DNA of 64,000 bases, taken from positions 24,572,955-24,636,954 of the forward strand of contig OY783191.1 of NCBI GenBank assembly GCA_963678675.1, in the 5' to 3' direction. Within the stretch, counting starts at the first letter, position 1. Every line of letters begins with the position of its first letter. The position numbers and the translations under genes are program-made. Positions 1 through 10,565 of the stretch are shown piece after piece. This stretch comes from Xiphydria camelus (Eukaryota; Arthropoda; Insecta; Hymenoptera; Xiphydriidae). The notes beneath the pieces were generated by a model. The model made no database searches, had not been told where the DNA came from, and saw nothing but the letters and a program-made list of their open reading frames with translations.

Positions 1-467
1 GGGTGTTCATTTTAAAACTTACCACCCACGTTATCTGCGTAAAGAGACATATTTCTGAAAATCGCCGAGACACGTCAACAAAATTATTGAGGGGGAACAT
101 TTTTTATAAAAATTCGACGCCCCCCCCCCCCCTCAACCACCTGACTCCGGGGGCGGTAACCCCAATATTCTTAAATGGAACAGGGGGTCGAGTGATACCT
201 CATTTTAAAGGGCTTTTAATTGTGTACATTTTGACGTCCTACTTTTCAAATTTGACGTTAAAATGTGGTATCACTCGACCCCCTGTTCCATTTAAGAATA
301 TTGGGGTTACCGCCCCCGGAGTCAGGTGGTTGAGGGGGGGGGGGGCGTCGAATTTTTATAAAAAATGTTCCCCCTCAATAATTTTGTTGACGTGTCTCGG
401 CGATTTTCAGAAATATGTCTCTTTACGCAGATAACGTGGGTGGTAAGTTTTAAAATGAATACCCTGT
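1..467. repeat. Foldback MITE with arms of about 205 bp
   Basis: Bases 1-205 reappear as their reverse complement at about 263-467, leaving a loop of roughly 57 bases. Both arms carry a C or G homopolymer of about 12 (near 120-132 and 336-347). The outer ends read GGGTGTTCATTTTAAAA and its complement TTTTAAAATGAATACCC. No transposase is encoded; the reading frames crossing it are palindrome artefacts. The left edge may be clipped by the window, so no target duplication can be checked. It probably lies in an intron or the upstream region of the cuticular gene. Confidence 0.85.
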
Positions 468-1219
468 ATATATATCGCGTTCGACCGATGATACGCATTC
501 ATGTGAAAGCTACGTTTGAAACAATGGACCAGACCGATCGTCAGCGCTGATCGTCGGTCCCATGTGAAACGGGGCTATACCATAGATTGTGCTACTACGT
601 TTCAAACTTTTTTGAAAGAGTTGACACTTTTGTATTTTAACAGCAACTTTTGACTGTTAATGTACACAAGTATAAGAAGTGGTATAATTTGGAGAGAAAG
701 GAAAGTATAAATAAAATTATAATCTATACATTTTTTGGAATGTATTTATTATTATAGAAACTAAAAGTAGTCTGAAAGTGGAACATAAAGTATCTGTAAA
801 ATGACTGAAAGATGCCCTGTTTGGGACGTTTTTTACAGCTACAATTTCATCACAGACTATTCTCACTGTAGCTAGTAGTGCCAACCAGTAGTGTTAGCTA
901 TAATAGTAGTGCTAACTAGTAGTGACCACTACTGTCGAAATTACGATTGGCTGGTAGTGCAGTAGTGTACACTAGTAGTTTTTTTCCGTAAGGGTTAAAT
1001 AAAAAGTAGTGCACCAATTCAAGATTAATAAGTAATAACAGATATAATAAGCCTCGATTAGCGTTCTTTTACTTCGATTTGAATTGCGAGTTTAAAAAAT
1101 ATCATACTTTATCGCATTCTTCATTTTGCATCATTAACGTCACCTTAAACTCTCGGCAATGTTTTTTTCTTACAACTGCAATGTTTGTGGACATAATTGC
1201 ACGTATGTATATCTAACAG
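468..1219. other. Non-coding stretch upstream of the cuticular exon
   Basis: No gene is recognised. Between about 870 and 1010 the word AGTAGTG, or a close variant, recurs about eight times in irregular spacing, giving a degenerate short-repeat patch. The stretch ends in a splice acceptor (AG at 1218-1219). I looked here for the missing upstream exon of the RR-2 domain (aromatic-rich, YDV-type) and did not find it, so this is best read as intron sequence. Confidence 0.5.
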
Positions 1220-2081
1220 GTGACAACAAGGCTCAGGAGGAGACGAGAAATGGTGACGTGGTCCAGGGTAGTTACAGTCTGGTGGAACCCGACGGTTCTC
1301 GGCGTATCGTCTCGTACGCGGCTGATCCCATCAATGGCTTCAATGCTGTTGTCCAGAAGGATCCCGCCGTATCCGTGAAGACGTCCGTCGCTGCTGCGCC
1401 GGTAGTTGCAGCTGCCGCACCAGCGCAAGTTTTACGCTCCGCTGCTGTACTGGCTCCTCAGTCGCAAATTATTGCTGGACGCCCATCTCTCGTCGCATCT
1501 GCTCCCAATGCCGTGGTAGCAACTGCACCTGCGCCTCTTCTTCGTCAAACGGTAAAATCGATGTGCAAACAAAATTACACATAATTCTTCTCGCACTCAA
1601 AAAGATCTGGTGCATATGACGATGGAGAACAAAATTGCCTGATTATATTTTATCCCTTCACTCGCTCTCTCTTCCCTTCTCAGAGATGCGGAAAAATATT
1701 ATGAACGAATATGTTCGAGATAAAAACAACTATTTCTCAACTTCTTTCAAACGTTTATTTTTACATTGCAATGTCTTTTCTTAAACATATGCTAACGTTG
1801 AGGCAAAGTAGAGTTTTATCAAAACTACGCGTTTCACGCAGGCTATCCTCGATGGACAACAGTATTTAACTGCGGCCGCAGCACCCTATTTGAGGCAATC
1901 CGCAGTATTGGCCGCTCCCTCGCTATCGTCATCGAACATCATCAGCGGTGGCCTTGTCGGAACATCCCCGTTAGGATTGGGATTGGGTTTGGGACTTAGA
2001 GCTGGATCTCTCTATGGTACACAACCTCTCATTGCATCCACTTACGGCATTGGTGGAGGTGGTATCATCAAGGCTCACTAG
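1220..2081 (+). CDS. RR-2 cuticular protein, two 3' exons
   Basis: Structural chitin-binding protein of the insect cuticle, secreted by epidermis. Exons are 1220-1551 and 1842-2081. The first follows acceptor AG at 1218-1219 and ends in phase 0 before GTAAAA; the second follows acceptor AG at 1840-1841 and stops with TAG at 2079-2081. The first exon opens with the C-terminal two thirds of the Rebers-Riddiford RR-2 consensus: [19 protein letters not shown], then DGSRR and [11 protein letters not shown]. This is followed by Ala/Val/Pro-rich low complexity typical of CPR proteins, and the last exon is Gly/Leu-rich ([11 protein letters not shown]). The signal peptide and the YDV part of the chitin-binding domain are absent and must be on an upstream exon, probably outside the window. 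Both exons are open and in compatible phase, so the gene looks functional. Confidence 0.88.
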
Positions 2082-2353
2082 ACACTCGCAGTACTAATCA
2101 GAATCTGTTAACCTGTTCTTATACACTCTCGCACTGACACGTTTACTAGATTTAAAAGTATTTACATATTTCCAAACCCCGAGTAGAATGCGGATTTTAC
2201 GAAGTAGAGACGAATCATCGATATGAATCCGTCGGGAAGAGAATTTCCTTTTCGAATTGCGGTCGAACACCAAGAGAGAAAGGGACACGTGTCTTGTAAT
2301 TACGGACATATCGGTCATATTAAATACAGATTTCGAACGACTCAGTCTCTAAT

Positions 2354-2359
2354 AATAAA
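2354..2359 (+). terminator. Probable polyadenylation signal of the cuticular gene
   Basis: AATAAA lies about 270 bases after the TAG stop at 2079-2081. It is the first canonical hexamer downstream on this strand, so it plausibly ends the transcript. Confidence 0.45.
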
Positions 2360-3401
2360 GAATCTTCATTTTATAGGTACATAATTATTTCCGTACCGAA
2401 ATTATATTATTCTTATACCCCTTCGTGAAGAACGCTTCATTCGATTAGCTGTATCTTGATTCGGCAGCTTAAATTAATCTCGATTTCCGACTTCCGCTTT
2501 TAACGAAATCCGAATGATTCGTCTCGATTCGAAAGATTTTAGAATTGCATTGAGGATATATTTTTGAAACGTGCACTGAGAAGTTTTTTTCTATTCGGGG
2601 TTCTTAACTGGTATATCTAAGTTATTATTGAAGTCTTTATACGTAACTGCTATAGCATTCTGTGACATGGAATTTACAATGAACTCCTGCGATGCATAAC
2701 ACTCCATCTGTTGCAATAGAACGGAAAGGGTGAATTATAATCTAGCCGTTGCTTCCTACAGAGAGATACTCGCCTCTATACTGATATGCTCATACATACT
2801 CATTCCACGTAACTGCAATACTCTTTGCAATACTCCTTAACTGGTTGATCTAAACTAAAATCTACGATTAATCGATCCTTTTTTTTAATCACGTAAGCAT
2901 TCGTGATTATATTTATAGGCAGTAAACCGTGAACCCATTGTATTATACAACCCGATTTTTAATATTTATATAATATACCTCGAAATAAAGAAAAATCATT
3001 TCACACGCTACGCGTTTCCAAATCCGTCCTCACCCAACTTATAGACTTGTATAAGAAATATACCATTTTGGGGTATCATTATAGTAGCAGTGTAAAAAAA
3101 TGTACAGATTTAAATATACATATAAATATACCTACAGGTATTTATGCACATGTAGTTAATGTTAATATCAATTTTACATAATTTTCACATCAAGAACATC
3201 GATCTCTTTATGAATACTTTGTTCTCGATATGTAAAAAAAAGGAAGTCGTAAAATTAATGTTCCATACTGATATTATACTGATATTATATGCGGGTGGTA
3301 TACTTGAATTATCATATGTACACGTGAAGCTTATATTCAAAGTGCTTTATTTACTCTAATATTTGAATAATGCACTTTAGAAATAAACTCCACATACAAA
3401 C
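2360..3401. other. AT-rich intergenic sequence
   Basis: No coding region, transposon end or RNA gene is recognised. Several AATAAA and AATAAAG hexamers and short AT-rich runs occur, for example near 2985 and 3382. Short reading frames here show no family resemblance. Confidence 0.5.
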
Positions 3402-3678
3402 CGTTGCAGAACTTACACGCCAGTGTAGCTGGTTCCATATCAGTAGGCGCACCCTATCCGCTATTGTTTACTATAATATTTCGTAGTAATATTTCAGTAC
3501 AGTTACAGTTTCAATAATGTTTGCGTTTTCGAATAATCGAAGAAATAAACGTAAGCAATATGTCATTTGGTTCTGATCTTAGCTGCCGGTATTACCACGA
3601 AATTACAGAAAACTATAGCGGACGTGATGCGCCTACCGACACGGAACCAGCTACACGCTGGCGTGTAAGTTCTAAACG
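3402..3678. repeat. Short foldback MITE with arms of about 65 bp
   Basis: The arm at 3402-3466 (core ACTTACACGCCAGTGTAGC) returns as the reverse complement at 3613-3678 (core GCTACACGCTGGCGTGTAAG). The spacer of about 150 bp is AT-rich and has no open frame. It sits directly upstream of the mariner element. Confidence 0.75.
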
Positions 3679-4731
3679 ATTTGTGTAATATTAGGTGTAG
3701 TAAAAAGAAATCCATTATTTTTCCAATAGACGGCTTTAGTAATCTGTATCTCGCGTTGTATAATGTGCGATCGGGTTACGCTAGATGGCGTTAGAAAGAA
3801 AAGATTTCGTACTAAAGAAACTTCTGAGACAGTTTTGTGATGGCTTGACGCAGTATTGTTTAAGCGCATGTCAAAGATGGACACCAGCAAAGAGAGAAAA
3901 TACGCCATATTTTTTATAGTTTTTCTTCGATAAAAGCGAAAACGCAAGCCAGGCGGCTGAAAATGTGAATAGTGTTGATGGTCCTAATAATCTAACAGCC
4001 AATCATGCGCAATTTTGGTTTCGTCGATTCCATTCCAGTAATTTTGATGTCAAAGATGCACCATGCTCTGGAAGGCCAATTGTCAAAAATGTCGATAAAA
4101 TAATGGAAATTGTCGAGTCCGACCATCATGTAAGCACTGTTTCGATTGCCGAGGAGCTAAACATTGCACAAAAAACCGTTTGAAACCACTTGAATAAAGC
4201 TGGATACAAAAAGAAGCTCGACGTATGAGTGCCACACAAGTTAACGCAAAAAAACCTCAAGGACCGAATTTCCATCTGCGAATCGCTGCTGAATCGCAAC
4301 AAAATCGAGCCATTTCTGAAGCGGATGGTGACTGGTGATGAAAAGTGGATCACTTACAACAACGTCAAGCAAAAACGGTCGTGGTCGAATCGCGGTGAGC
4401 CGGCGCTAACGGTGGCCTAGCCAGAATTGACGGTCAGCAAGGTTTTGCTGTGTGTTTGGCGAAATGAGCTACTGACGCATTCTTTGATAAAAATCGTTTT
4501 AAATAGAAGAGAACGAAACTAAAAGAACGGTTTTTGAAAAAATGCGATCCGTGCACCTATTCGCTCAAAAAAAATTATTGAAAGTGGAGTTTTCGTTTCC
4601 GTGCCTAGATTGCCTGTGCGGTATCTAACAGAGGTTCCCAATGTGGGGAACCGATGCGTTCCGACTGCTACTTCAGTGGTTCTCTATTAATAACTCGCTT
4701 CAAACGCCTCACCCGGCTAACCTAAAAAAAA

Positions 4732-4992
4732 GTGTCTGAAGCAATGGAGCATTCGAAAGAACGAAAGTATTTTAAAAAGTGTTTCGTTCCGAATGTTGCG
4801 AGAAACACGAAAAACGCTCGTGACAAAACCTTTATTCGCCTACCAAGATGTGCAAATACTGCAAAGAAATGGACAGAAACTGTAGGTCTTTCAGAGAAAA
4901 TGAACTCGAAAACTGTGTTCATATTTCTGTACCCTGGAATAGAAAGGGCGGATGTCCTAAAATGCAAGTTTTGGGATAAATGTATATTCTAG
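4732..4992 (+). pseudogene. THAP-type zinc-finger fragment
   Basis: An 86-residue frame. Residues 10-45 resemble the start of a THAP DNA-binding domain: KKCFVPNVARNTKNARDKTF, then IRLPRCANTAKKWTETVGLS, with the conserved Cys, Phe, Pro and Trp in register. The second Cys of the C2CH zinc site appears as Val (CFVPNV where CFVPNC is usual), so zinc binding is probably lost. In transposons THAP domains bind element ends. It ends at TAG after CKFWDKCIF, with no transposase following. It is a remnant of the host element at 4466-5784. Confidence 0.55.
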
Positions 4993-5303
4993 AATAAAAA
5001 ATCTACAAAATATGTTAATTTCTACAAATTATGATATAATATGTACTACAAAAATCACAGTTTCCCTAACAAATTAGCGAAAGAAATGAATTTACATTGA
5101 CCTATTTTACCGCACTCACAGAATCAAATGTTTACGCGAATGCAGGGTTTTGGACAACCGCCCTTTCTATTCCAAAAGATACAGATTTATCTTTGGCAAA
5201 TTACCTGAATTTGCTTTCACGAAACCAACTTCCATTATTTTGACAAGCACAATAACAATTTGATATATTCCGCTACAAGAAAACCACACGAGCTGTGTGA
5301 CAA

Positions 5304-5434
5304 TGGGTGCTTTTCATTTAACTGACACGAGTCGACACAAAATTAAACCATTGGTTCTTTCTGCTGTAGCCTGCCAATCGATTGGTGGTTCTAGTAGAAG
5401 TGTGTCGATCTGTGTCATAAATGGAAAGCACCCA
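5304..5434. repeat. Small foldback MITE
   Basis: GGGTGCTTTTCATTTAACTG at 5305 is mirrored by TAAATGGAAAGCACCC ending at 5433. Internally GACACGAGTCGACACA pairs with TGTGTCGATCTGTGTC. AAT flanks the right side and CAAT the left, so a 2-3 bp duplication is possible. It is nested in the THAP-carrying element. Confidence 0.7.
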
Positions 5435-5450
5435 ATAAATGGTCAGCTGT

Positions 5451-5587
5451 AGGTCTGTTCCATCAGCACTCCCGGACAGTCGCGGGATTTCCGGCGCATG
5501 CGCACTACGATTTTTCTGCGCGAAAAATCATAACGCGCATGCGCCGGACGTTCCGTGACTGCCCGGGAGTGCTGATGGAACAGACCT
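5451..5587. repeat. Near-perfect hairpin MITE
   Basis: AGGTCTGTTCCATCAGCACT at 5451 returns as AGTGCTGATGGAACAGACCT ending at 5587. The stem continues through the paired GGCGCATGCGC blocks to a loop around 5515-5530 of about ten bases. It would extrude as a hairpin of about 60 bp. It is nested in the THAP-carrying element. Confidence 0.8.
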
Positions 5588-6342
5588 ATTGATTCATCTT
5601 ACAGCGCATGCGCCCCGTGACGTCAATGCGGTACAGTTTTAAATAGTAACCATCATTTTCAATGTGAAAATGTATGTGCTTCCGCACTATAATTGCACTT
5701 TTTTTCTTCGTAATACAATATTACAGATCTAAGGAATCTGAAAATATAACGAAAATCGAAATCCTCCACATACGTCAGTAGCCCATTGGCAGGGAATCAT
5801 CTACTATGAGCTGCTCTCCTACGGCCAAACTCTTAATTCGGACCTGTGTGTACTGTCAACAATTGGACCGTCTGAAGGAAGCAATCGCCCAGAAACGGCC
5901 AGTTTTGGCCAATAGGAGAGGAATTGTGTTCTATCAGGATAACGCCAGGCCATATACATCGATAGTGACTCGCCAGAAGCTCCGGGAGGTTGGTTGGGAG
6001 GTTCTTTTGCATCCACCTTACAGTCCGGGCCTGACACCAAGTGATTACCACCTGTTCCTGTCTATGGCGAATGATTTTGCTGGTAAAAAATTCGCCTCAA
6101 GAGAAGTTTTTGAAAATCGATTGTCCCAGTTTTTTGCCAATAGGGGCGAGGGTTTCTATAAGAGAGGCATAATGGAATTACCTTCAAAATGGCAGCAAGT
6201 TATCGAACAAAGCGGTGCATATTTGACCTAAATCGGATCATTCTAACTATGCTAAATAAAGCCTTCAATTTCATGCAAAAATAATGGATTCCTTTTTACT
6301 ACATCAATACATGTATATATACGTATTGGTCGAAAAGTTATA

Positions 6343-7078
6343 CAGGGTGTTCACGCCCAGGCTCCGAGACCGGGTGGAGCTTATTTCAAATGTACCGCAT
6401 ACGCGGACCAATGACTCGGTTAACCTCTCCTGCCGTCACTACGACTATTTTATAAATGGAAGCCGAACTGCATAGATCTCGAGATATCGAAATTATCGAT
6501 GTCTAACCGAGCAATCTGTCAATAAAATGTCAACATAACCAAAAATCATAACCTGTACCTGCTTAGTGATTCAATAGTTGTTTATGGTTCTCATGTACGT
6601 ATCTGCCACGAAGTTAACCAGTGACTTCAGGAGGAAAAACGAATTTATTTCGGATACTCCTAAAGGTAAGAATGCCCATTTCCACATTACCATGGAGAAA
6701 CGCGTTTACAACACTCTACCTCCAGGGTGACGTGGAAATGGGTGTTCTTACTTTTAGGAGTATCTAAAATTAATTCGTTTTCTTTCCTAAAATCACTCGT
6801 TAACTTTGCGGTATAGATACGCATTTAAAGAACCTAAGTAATCACCGAGTCATTAAGCAGGTTATGATTTTTGGTTATGTTGATATTTTATTGACGAGTT
6901 GCAATGCTCGATAATTTCGGTGTCTCGAGATCTGTGTAGCTCGGCCTCCAAGTAATCGATGGCCGTAGTAATAGCGATAAGGCTAACTGAGTCATTGGTC
7001 CGCGTATATGGTACATCTGAAATAAGTTCCACCCAGTTTCGGAGCCTGGGCGTGAGCACCCGGTATATTGAATATACA
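6343..7078. repeat. Large foldback element with arms over 210 bp
   Basis: The left outer end ACAGGGTGTTCACGCCCAGG pairs with the right outer end GCCTGGGCGTGAGCACCCGG. The stem runs inward through CCAATGACTCGGTTAACC (near 6408) with its partner near 6985, and the block around 6535 with its partner near 6866. An inner hairpin (6630-6790) contains GGTAAGAATGCCCATTTCCA and its complement. No transposase is present. Confidence 0.8.
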
Positions 7079-7129
7079 AGGTGTCCCAACCACTGTGAAC
7101 AGTAGCACATGTCTCCCAAACGAGAGTAA

Positions 7130-7925
7130 TTTCTAAAAACTTCTTTAATAAAAGTTATGTCATTTAAATAGACGCATAAAATATACTTAACCCCTTCTCT
7201 ACCAGGGTATCCACATATGGGGCATAATTTCTGAAGTGTACCACCCTCGAAAATGAAAGTTGTCCGATCGGGCTAAAAATTGGCCCAATTGTAGTCCTAT
7301 TAGATAGTACTCCTCACACCAAAAATTAATTCATTTTGATAATTATTTATCAAAGTGGAGGGGGTATAATTTTTGGGTTATTTAAGAAAGCCTTACTTTT
7401 AAACATCTGTAACTTTTTTCCTATTGCCTTAAACAAAATTTCACTAGAAATGTTTTTCATAGATTTTTCCACAAACTTTCTGGTGGCCGTAACAATTTTT
7501 TAAAAAATAAAAAATTTGACCCTAATTTTAGAAAATCAGAAATAAATTTGATTTTCTTTAATTTGGACAAAATTTTCTTATTTTTAAAAATAATTTTAGA
7601 AGAAAGTTGAGATTTTTTCCTATAAGACCTCCAAGTTTCAGAGTGGCAAATTCATTCTTCTCTGAGTAATATAACGATACGTAAAGCTGGTGGGAGATGT
7701 AACGCGCGCGTATTCGTAAATCTCTGCAAATGAAGTGGTAGGAGGTCGAGCTGAACGCAATTCTGCAGCCGCGTGCTATCCTGTGCTACAACTGCTACAT
7801 CGAAGGGACCGGTGAATAAATTGGCGAGATATTTGAAAATATCGTGACTGGTCATTCTTATCTGCAAAAAGTACTTTTTTTTACGATGTCCTCTAAAAAT
7901 ATGAATAAAATTTGGAAGAATAGAT
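7130..7925 (-). repeat. Dispersed repeat X, inverted copy
   Basis: This block matches 62045-62835 in reverse orientation. On the minus strand it contains a frame (7652-7933) with HDIFKYLANLFTGPFDV, RLQNCVQLDLLPLHLQRF and TNTRALHLPPALRIVILLRE, nearly identical to the plus-strand copy near 62196-62400. I do not recognise the protein family, and the frame has no clear beginning. It is a repeat of unknown class rather than a host gene, because the same sequence occurs twice in mosaic repeat surroundings. Confidence 0.65.
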
Positions 7926-8662
7926 CCCCCCACAAAAACAGATTCTCTGTAAAAAAAAAGGCGGCATGTTCATTCAGTGCCAACAAAAATTGATACCTAC
8001 GTAAAATACTCTCCAAAAAAGATTTGAAATCAATTAAGATTGCCATGTTCAAGATTTATATATAAAAAGTAAAAGGCATCATTTGAAAGGAAAATTATTG
8101 TAAATCAAGTTACTAAAAAATTCGACTAAAAAATGTATTAATAAATTTTAATAAAAAAGAACTTGCCGCGTTTAAGTTTTCATATTTTGTCCACTATATC
8201 GAATAATTGGTAGTGCTTGGACGGTGCTAGAGTAATTCATAAATTGCACTGCCGAAGTCAAATTCAGAAAAATTCAGAAGGCCCCCGCCTGATTGGTTTC
8301 CCGTGCGATATTCGGTATACTGGTGGTATCATATAAGTGTATGAATTTATTTAAAATCATAAGTGCATAAACGTCGAGTATAATTCTGTCTGAATTTTTT
8401 ATTTTGAAGGAAAAAAACGCAGCAAGTTCTTTTTTATTAAAATTTTGTTATAAATTTTTTAGTCGAATTTTTTAGTATCTTGATTTACAATAATTTTCCT
8501 TTCAAATGATGCCTCTTACTTTTTATATATAAATCTTGAACATGGCGATCTTAATTGATTTCAAATCTTTTTTGGAGAGTATTTTACGTAGGTATCAATT
8601 TTTATTGGCACTGAATGAACATGCCGCCTTTTTTACAGAGAATCTGTTTTTGTGGGGGGACT
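7926..8662. repeat. Palindromic repeat P
   Basis: The left arm starting near 7931 (CACAAAAACAGATTCTCTG) is mirrored by CAGAGAATCTGTTTTTGTG near 8634-8655. The arms are about 240 bp each, and the spacer of about 240 bp (8172-8410) contains GGCCCCCGCCTGATTGG. A second copy with the same layout is at 62848-63570. No coding potential is seen. Confidence 0.75.
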
Positions 8663-8719
8663 TCACTACTTTTTGGAATTTATTCATGAGGAGAATACGT
8701 AGGTACATGTAGAAGAATA

Positions 8720-9010
8720 GCTTTCTATTACCACAAAATTAAAGTCTGATATTTTATACCGATACGAGCCAATTAATTATAACCACGTTACTTTTGATTT
8801 ATTCTCGTGTTATTTTGAAAGGGATTTATAGACTAGAGAGCCCTTATATTTTTCACTTTGTCTTAGTATTTTGGAGAAATAAAACATATACCGCTTTCGA
8901 ATTTACAGGCCATCGGATTTTACTTATATTTTGGTCGTTCACAGAAATCCATGAAGACGTTTTACCTTCAATTTTCTAAGTATACTCTTCCAATGACAAT
9001 GACGAATTGT
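8720..9010. repeat. Dispersed repeat Q, copy 1
   Basis: It contains the phrases TAGACTAGAGAGCCCTTATA, CAGGCCATCGGATTTT and ATTTTGGTCGTTCACAG. Close copies occur at 36125-36345, 37640-37850 and 63620-63850. In copies 1 and 4 it follows palindrome P, so P and Q may be parts of one larger element. Confidence 0.65.
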
Positions 9011-9277
9011 TTCATCCCATGTAAAGATACCACTTATGAGAGAGTATATATGTTGTTACATATATTAACTCGAGACGTTGGAATAGTTTTAAGAAATCCT
9101 TTTGCATGCACCGCTGAAATTTCGCCCTTACTCATAAATAAATTTAATTAAATTATTACTACATCATTTACAGCTTCGATGCTGACCTTACGACTCAATT
9201 TCAATCCGAGTAGAACATTCATTGCAAATATCATCATAAACATGCCAATGCGAATAAAAATCATCTATTAACTGTTG

Positions 9278-9400
9278 CAGATCAAGTATTCCGTTGTGGT
9301 GGGGGTCCTGATTGGTCTACTCGCAAAGATGCTTATACGTTTCTTAGCGAGTAGACCAATCAGGACCCCCGCCGCAACGGATACTTGATCCTAATTGGTC
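9278..9400. repeat. Hairpin repeat R
   Basis: GATCAAGTATTCCGTTGTGG at 9280 pairs with CCGCAACGGATACTTGATC near 9371-9391. The inner stem is GGTCCTGATTGGTCTACTCG with its complement, and the loop is near 9325-9335. A related hairpin lies at 38512-38695. The following 100 bases contain the dispersed word CTGTCAATTCGGGAGATCGA, which recurs near 36510, 36786 and 39294. Confidence 0.7.
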
Positions 9401-9570
9401 TCTTCGCTGAGTTGCGTGGACGCAAGACACGAGTGACTCGAGAAAGGCCCCCCTGATCTCCCGGTAGCTGTCAATTCGGGAGATCGAAGCATCTAACCTC
9501 GAAATCAACTGTACAAATGATAAGATAATAATTATTCGGGTTTTTTCGGTGAGTTTCCCCAAGTGTTTAA

Positions 9571-9757
9571 AGTAGTTACTCCATTATTGTAATCCAATTC
9601 CATTGTGTATCCCTTATTTTTCTGCTACGACTTTGATTGTTGATAGTGGATGGATCAGCTAATAAATTTGATTTTTATTCACTATCAACTATCAAAGTCG
9701 TGGCAGAAAAATAAGGGATACACAATGGAATTGGATTACAGTAATGTAGTAACTACT
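9571..9757. repeat. Foldback repeat S, copy 1
   Basis: AGTAGTTACTCCATTATTG at 9571 mirrors the right end at 9757 (TGTAGTAACTACT). The stem passes through ATCCAATTCCATTGTGTATC and its complement. The same family forms the split repeat spanning 39440-52645, whose uninterrupted arms let insertion boundaries be read. Confidence 0.75.
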
Positions 9758-10565
9758 TTATTATTATTTTTTCTTCATCGATATATTTCCTCTTTCGTAT
9801 TATACTATATCCCACAAGTTCGAATTTATATACCGACCTATCAAGCGTGAAGTGTACATGTACCTCACTTTTATTCCATCTCTTCTTCGCCTCTGGTTAA
9901 ATCATTTACATCCCACAAAGCACGTTTTTGCAAGTAACTTTTCTGTAACATTCCTGCGATATTTTGCAATATTCGTGAATACTACCGTATGTTAGAAATA
10001 TATATTTCTTGATAAATTCGCGAATGTTGCAAAATATCATAGAAACATTTCGGAATCATTACATCGAAAGATTTCCTCGATAAGGTACAGCTCGATAAGA
10101 TTGTACTTGTCAGAGCTGAATTATATGGGGTTTTTATAATTATTTTAGGAAGTCCCAGAAGAATACAGATGCAGCATAATATAGATCTGTGCTAGAAAGA
10201 ATAAGGAATAACCTTCGACGAGCATTCGGGCTGTGGCAACAGAGGTTAGAATCAGCAAGATCATGGTAGGGAGGATATTGAAGGATGAACGCATGCCCAT
10301 GCACTCGAGGCAGCAGATCTAACCCACCGAATAAACTAATGCAGCTGGTTCTTGGAATAATAAGTGGGCGATCCCTCGTTCAAAAGAAACCCCCTCGGGT
10401 TCGCACATGATTTGGAGTCCTTCTGGGTGGAAGTGAATAGCAGTACATTTTATTTCTGTAACAAATTATAAATAACAAAATTATATCCAGCATTTCACTA
10501 TTTAAAATATAGTACGAAGGAGGGGAAATATATCAATAGAGAAAAAATAAGGTTAAAGTAATTAC
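9758..10565. other. Repeat mosaic without genes
   Basis: 9775-9900 continues family S and corresponds to 39640-39760 and 49960-50003. 9905-10060 holds a weak foldback around ATATTTTGCAATATTCGTG. 10125-10440 matches 52640-52740 (TATGGGGTTTTTATAATTAT) and, reversed, the last 45 bases of the window. The phrase AAACCCCCTCGGGTTCGCA near 10390 recurs at 39478 (reversed) and 52590. No coding region is supported. Confidence 0.55.

Larger units (their letters stand above)
4466..5784. mobile_element. DNA transposon remnant with THAP-domain ORF, inserted in mariner
   Basis: The mariner coding sequence is cleanly broken here: codons up to 4465 and from 5785 join in frame. The ends are inverted repeats: GAGCTACTGACGCAT at 4466 and ATACGTCAGTAGCCC ending at 5784. 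The only duplicated bases are AT (4464-4465 and 5785-5786). Inside are a THAP-like frame (4732-4992) and two small foldbacks (5304-5434, 5451-5587). A 2-bp AT duplication with a THAP domain argues against the P superfamily (8-bp duplications) and would suit the Harbinger-related ISL2EU group. That assignment is inference, because no catalytic domain remains. Confidence 0.7.
3868..6231 (+). pseudogene. Mariner transposase, split and inactivated
   Basis: A DD34D transposase that would cut and paste the element. Recognisable blocks are HAQFWFRRFHSSNFDVKDAP (DNA-binding region, near 4006), ELNIAQKTV, RMVTGDEKWITYNN (first Asp, near 4325), then after the insertion CQQLDRLKEAIAQKRP, VFYQDNARPYTS (second Asp, near 5930) and LTPSDYHLFL (third Asp, near 6035), ending QQVIEQSGAYLT at 6231. 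Damage includes a frame disruption in the first 30 codons, in-frame stops replacing expected Trp codons near 4181 and 4226, another stop near 4418, and the insertion at 4466-5784. It cannot make an active protein. Confidence 0.9.
3691..6307 (+). mobile_element. Tc1/mariner-family element, interrupted
   Basis: The left terminus TTAGGTGTAGTAAAAAGAA at 3691 is mirrored by the right terminus near 6285-6307 (ATTCCTTTTTACTACATCAA), with TA dinucleotides at 3689-3690 and 6308-6309 as the expected target duplication. Removing the 1.3-kb insertion at 4466-5784 leaves about 1.3 kb, the normal length of a mariner. The transposase is decayed. Confidence 0.88.

Noticed and set aside
3..434. Long frame of 143 codons at the left edge
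   Set aside because: It runs through both arms of the foldback, so the protein is a product of the palindrome and homopolymers.
4466..5784. P-element remnant on the basis of the THAP domain
   Set aside because: P elements make 8-bp duplications; only AT is duplicated here, and the termini lack P-type sequence.
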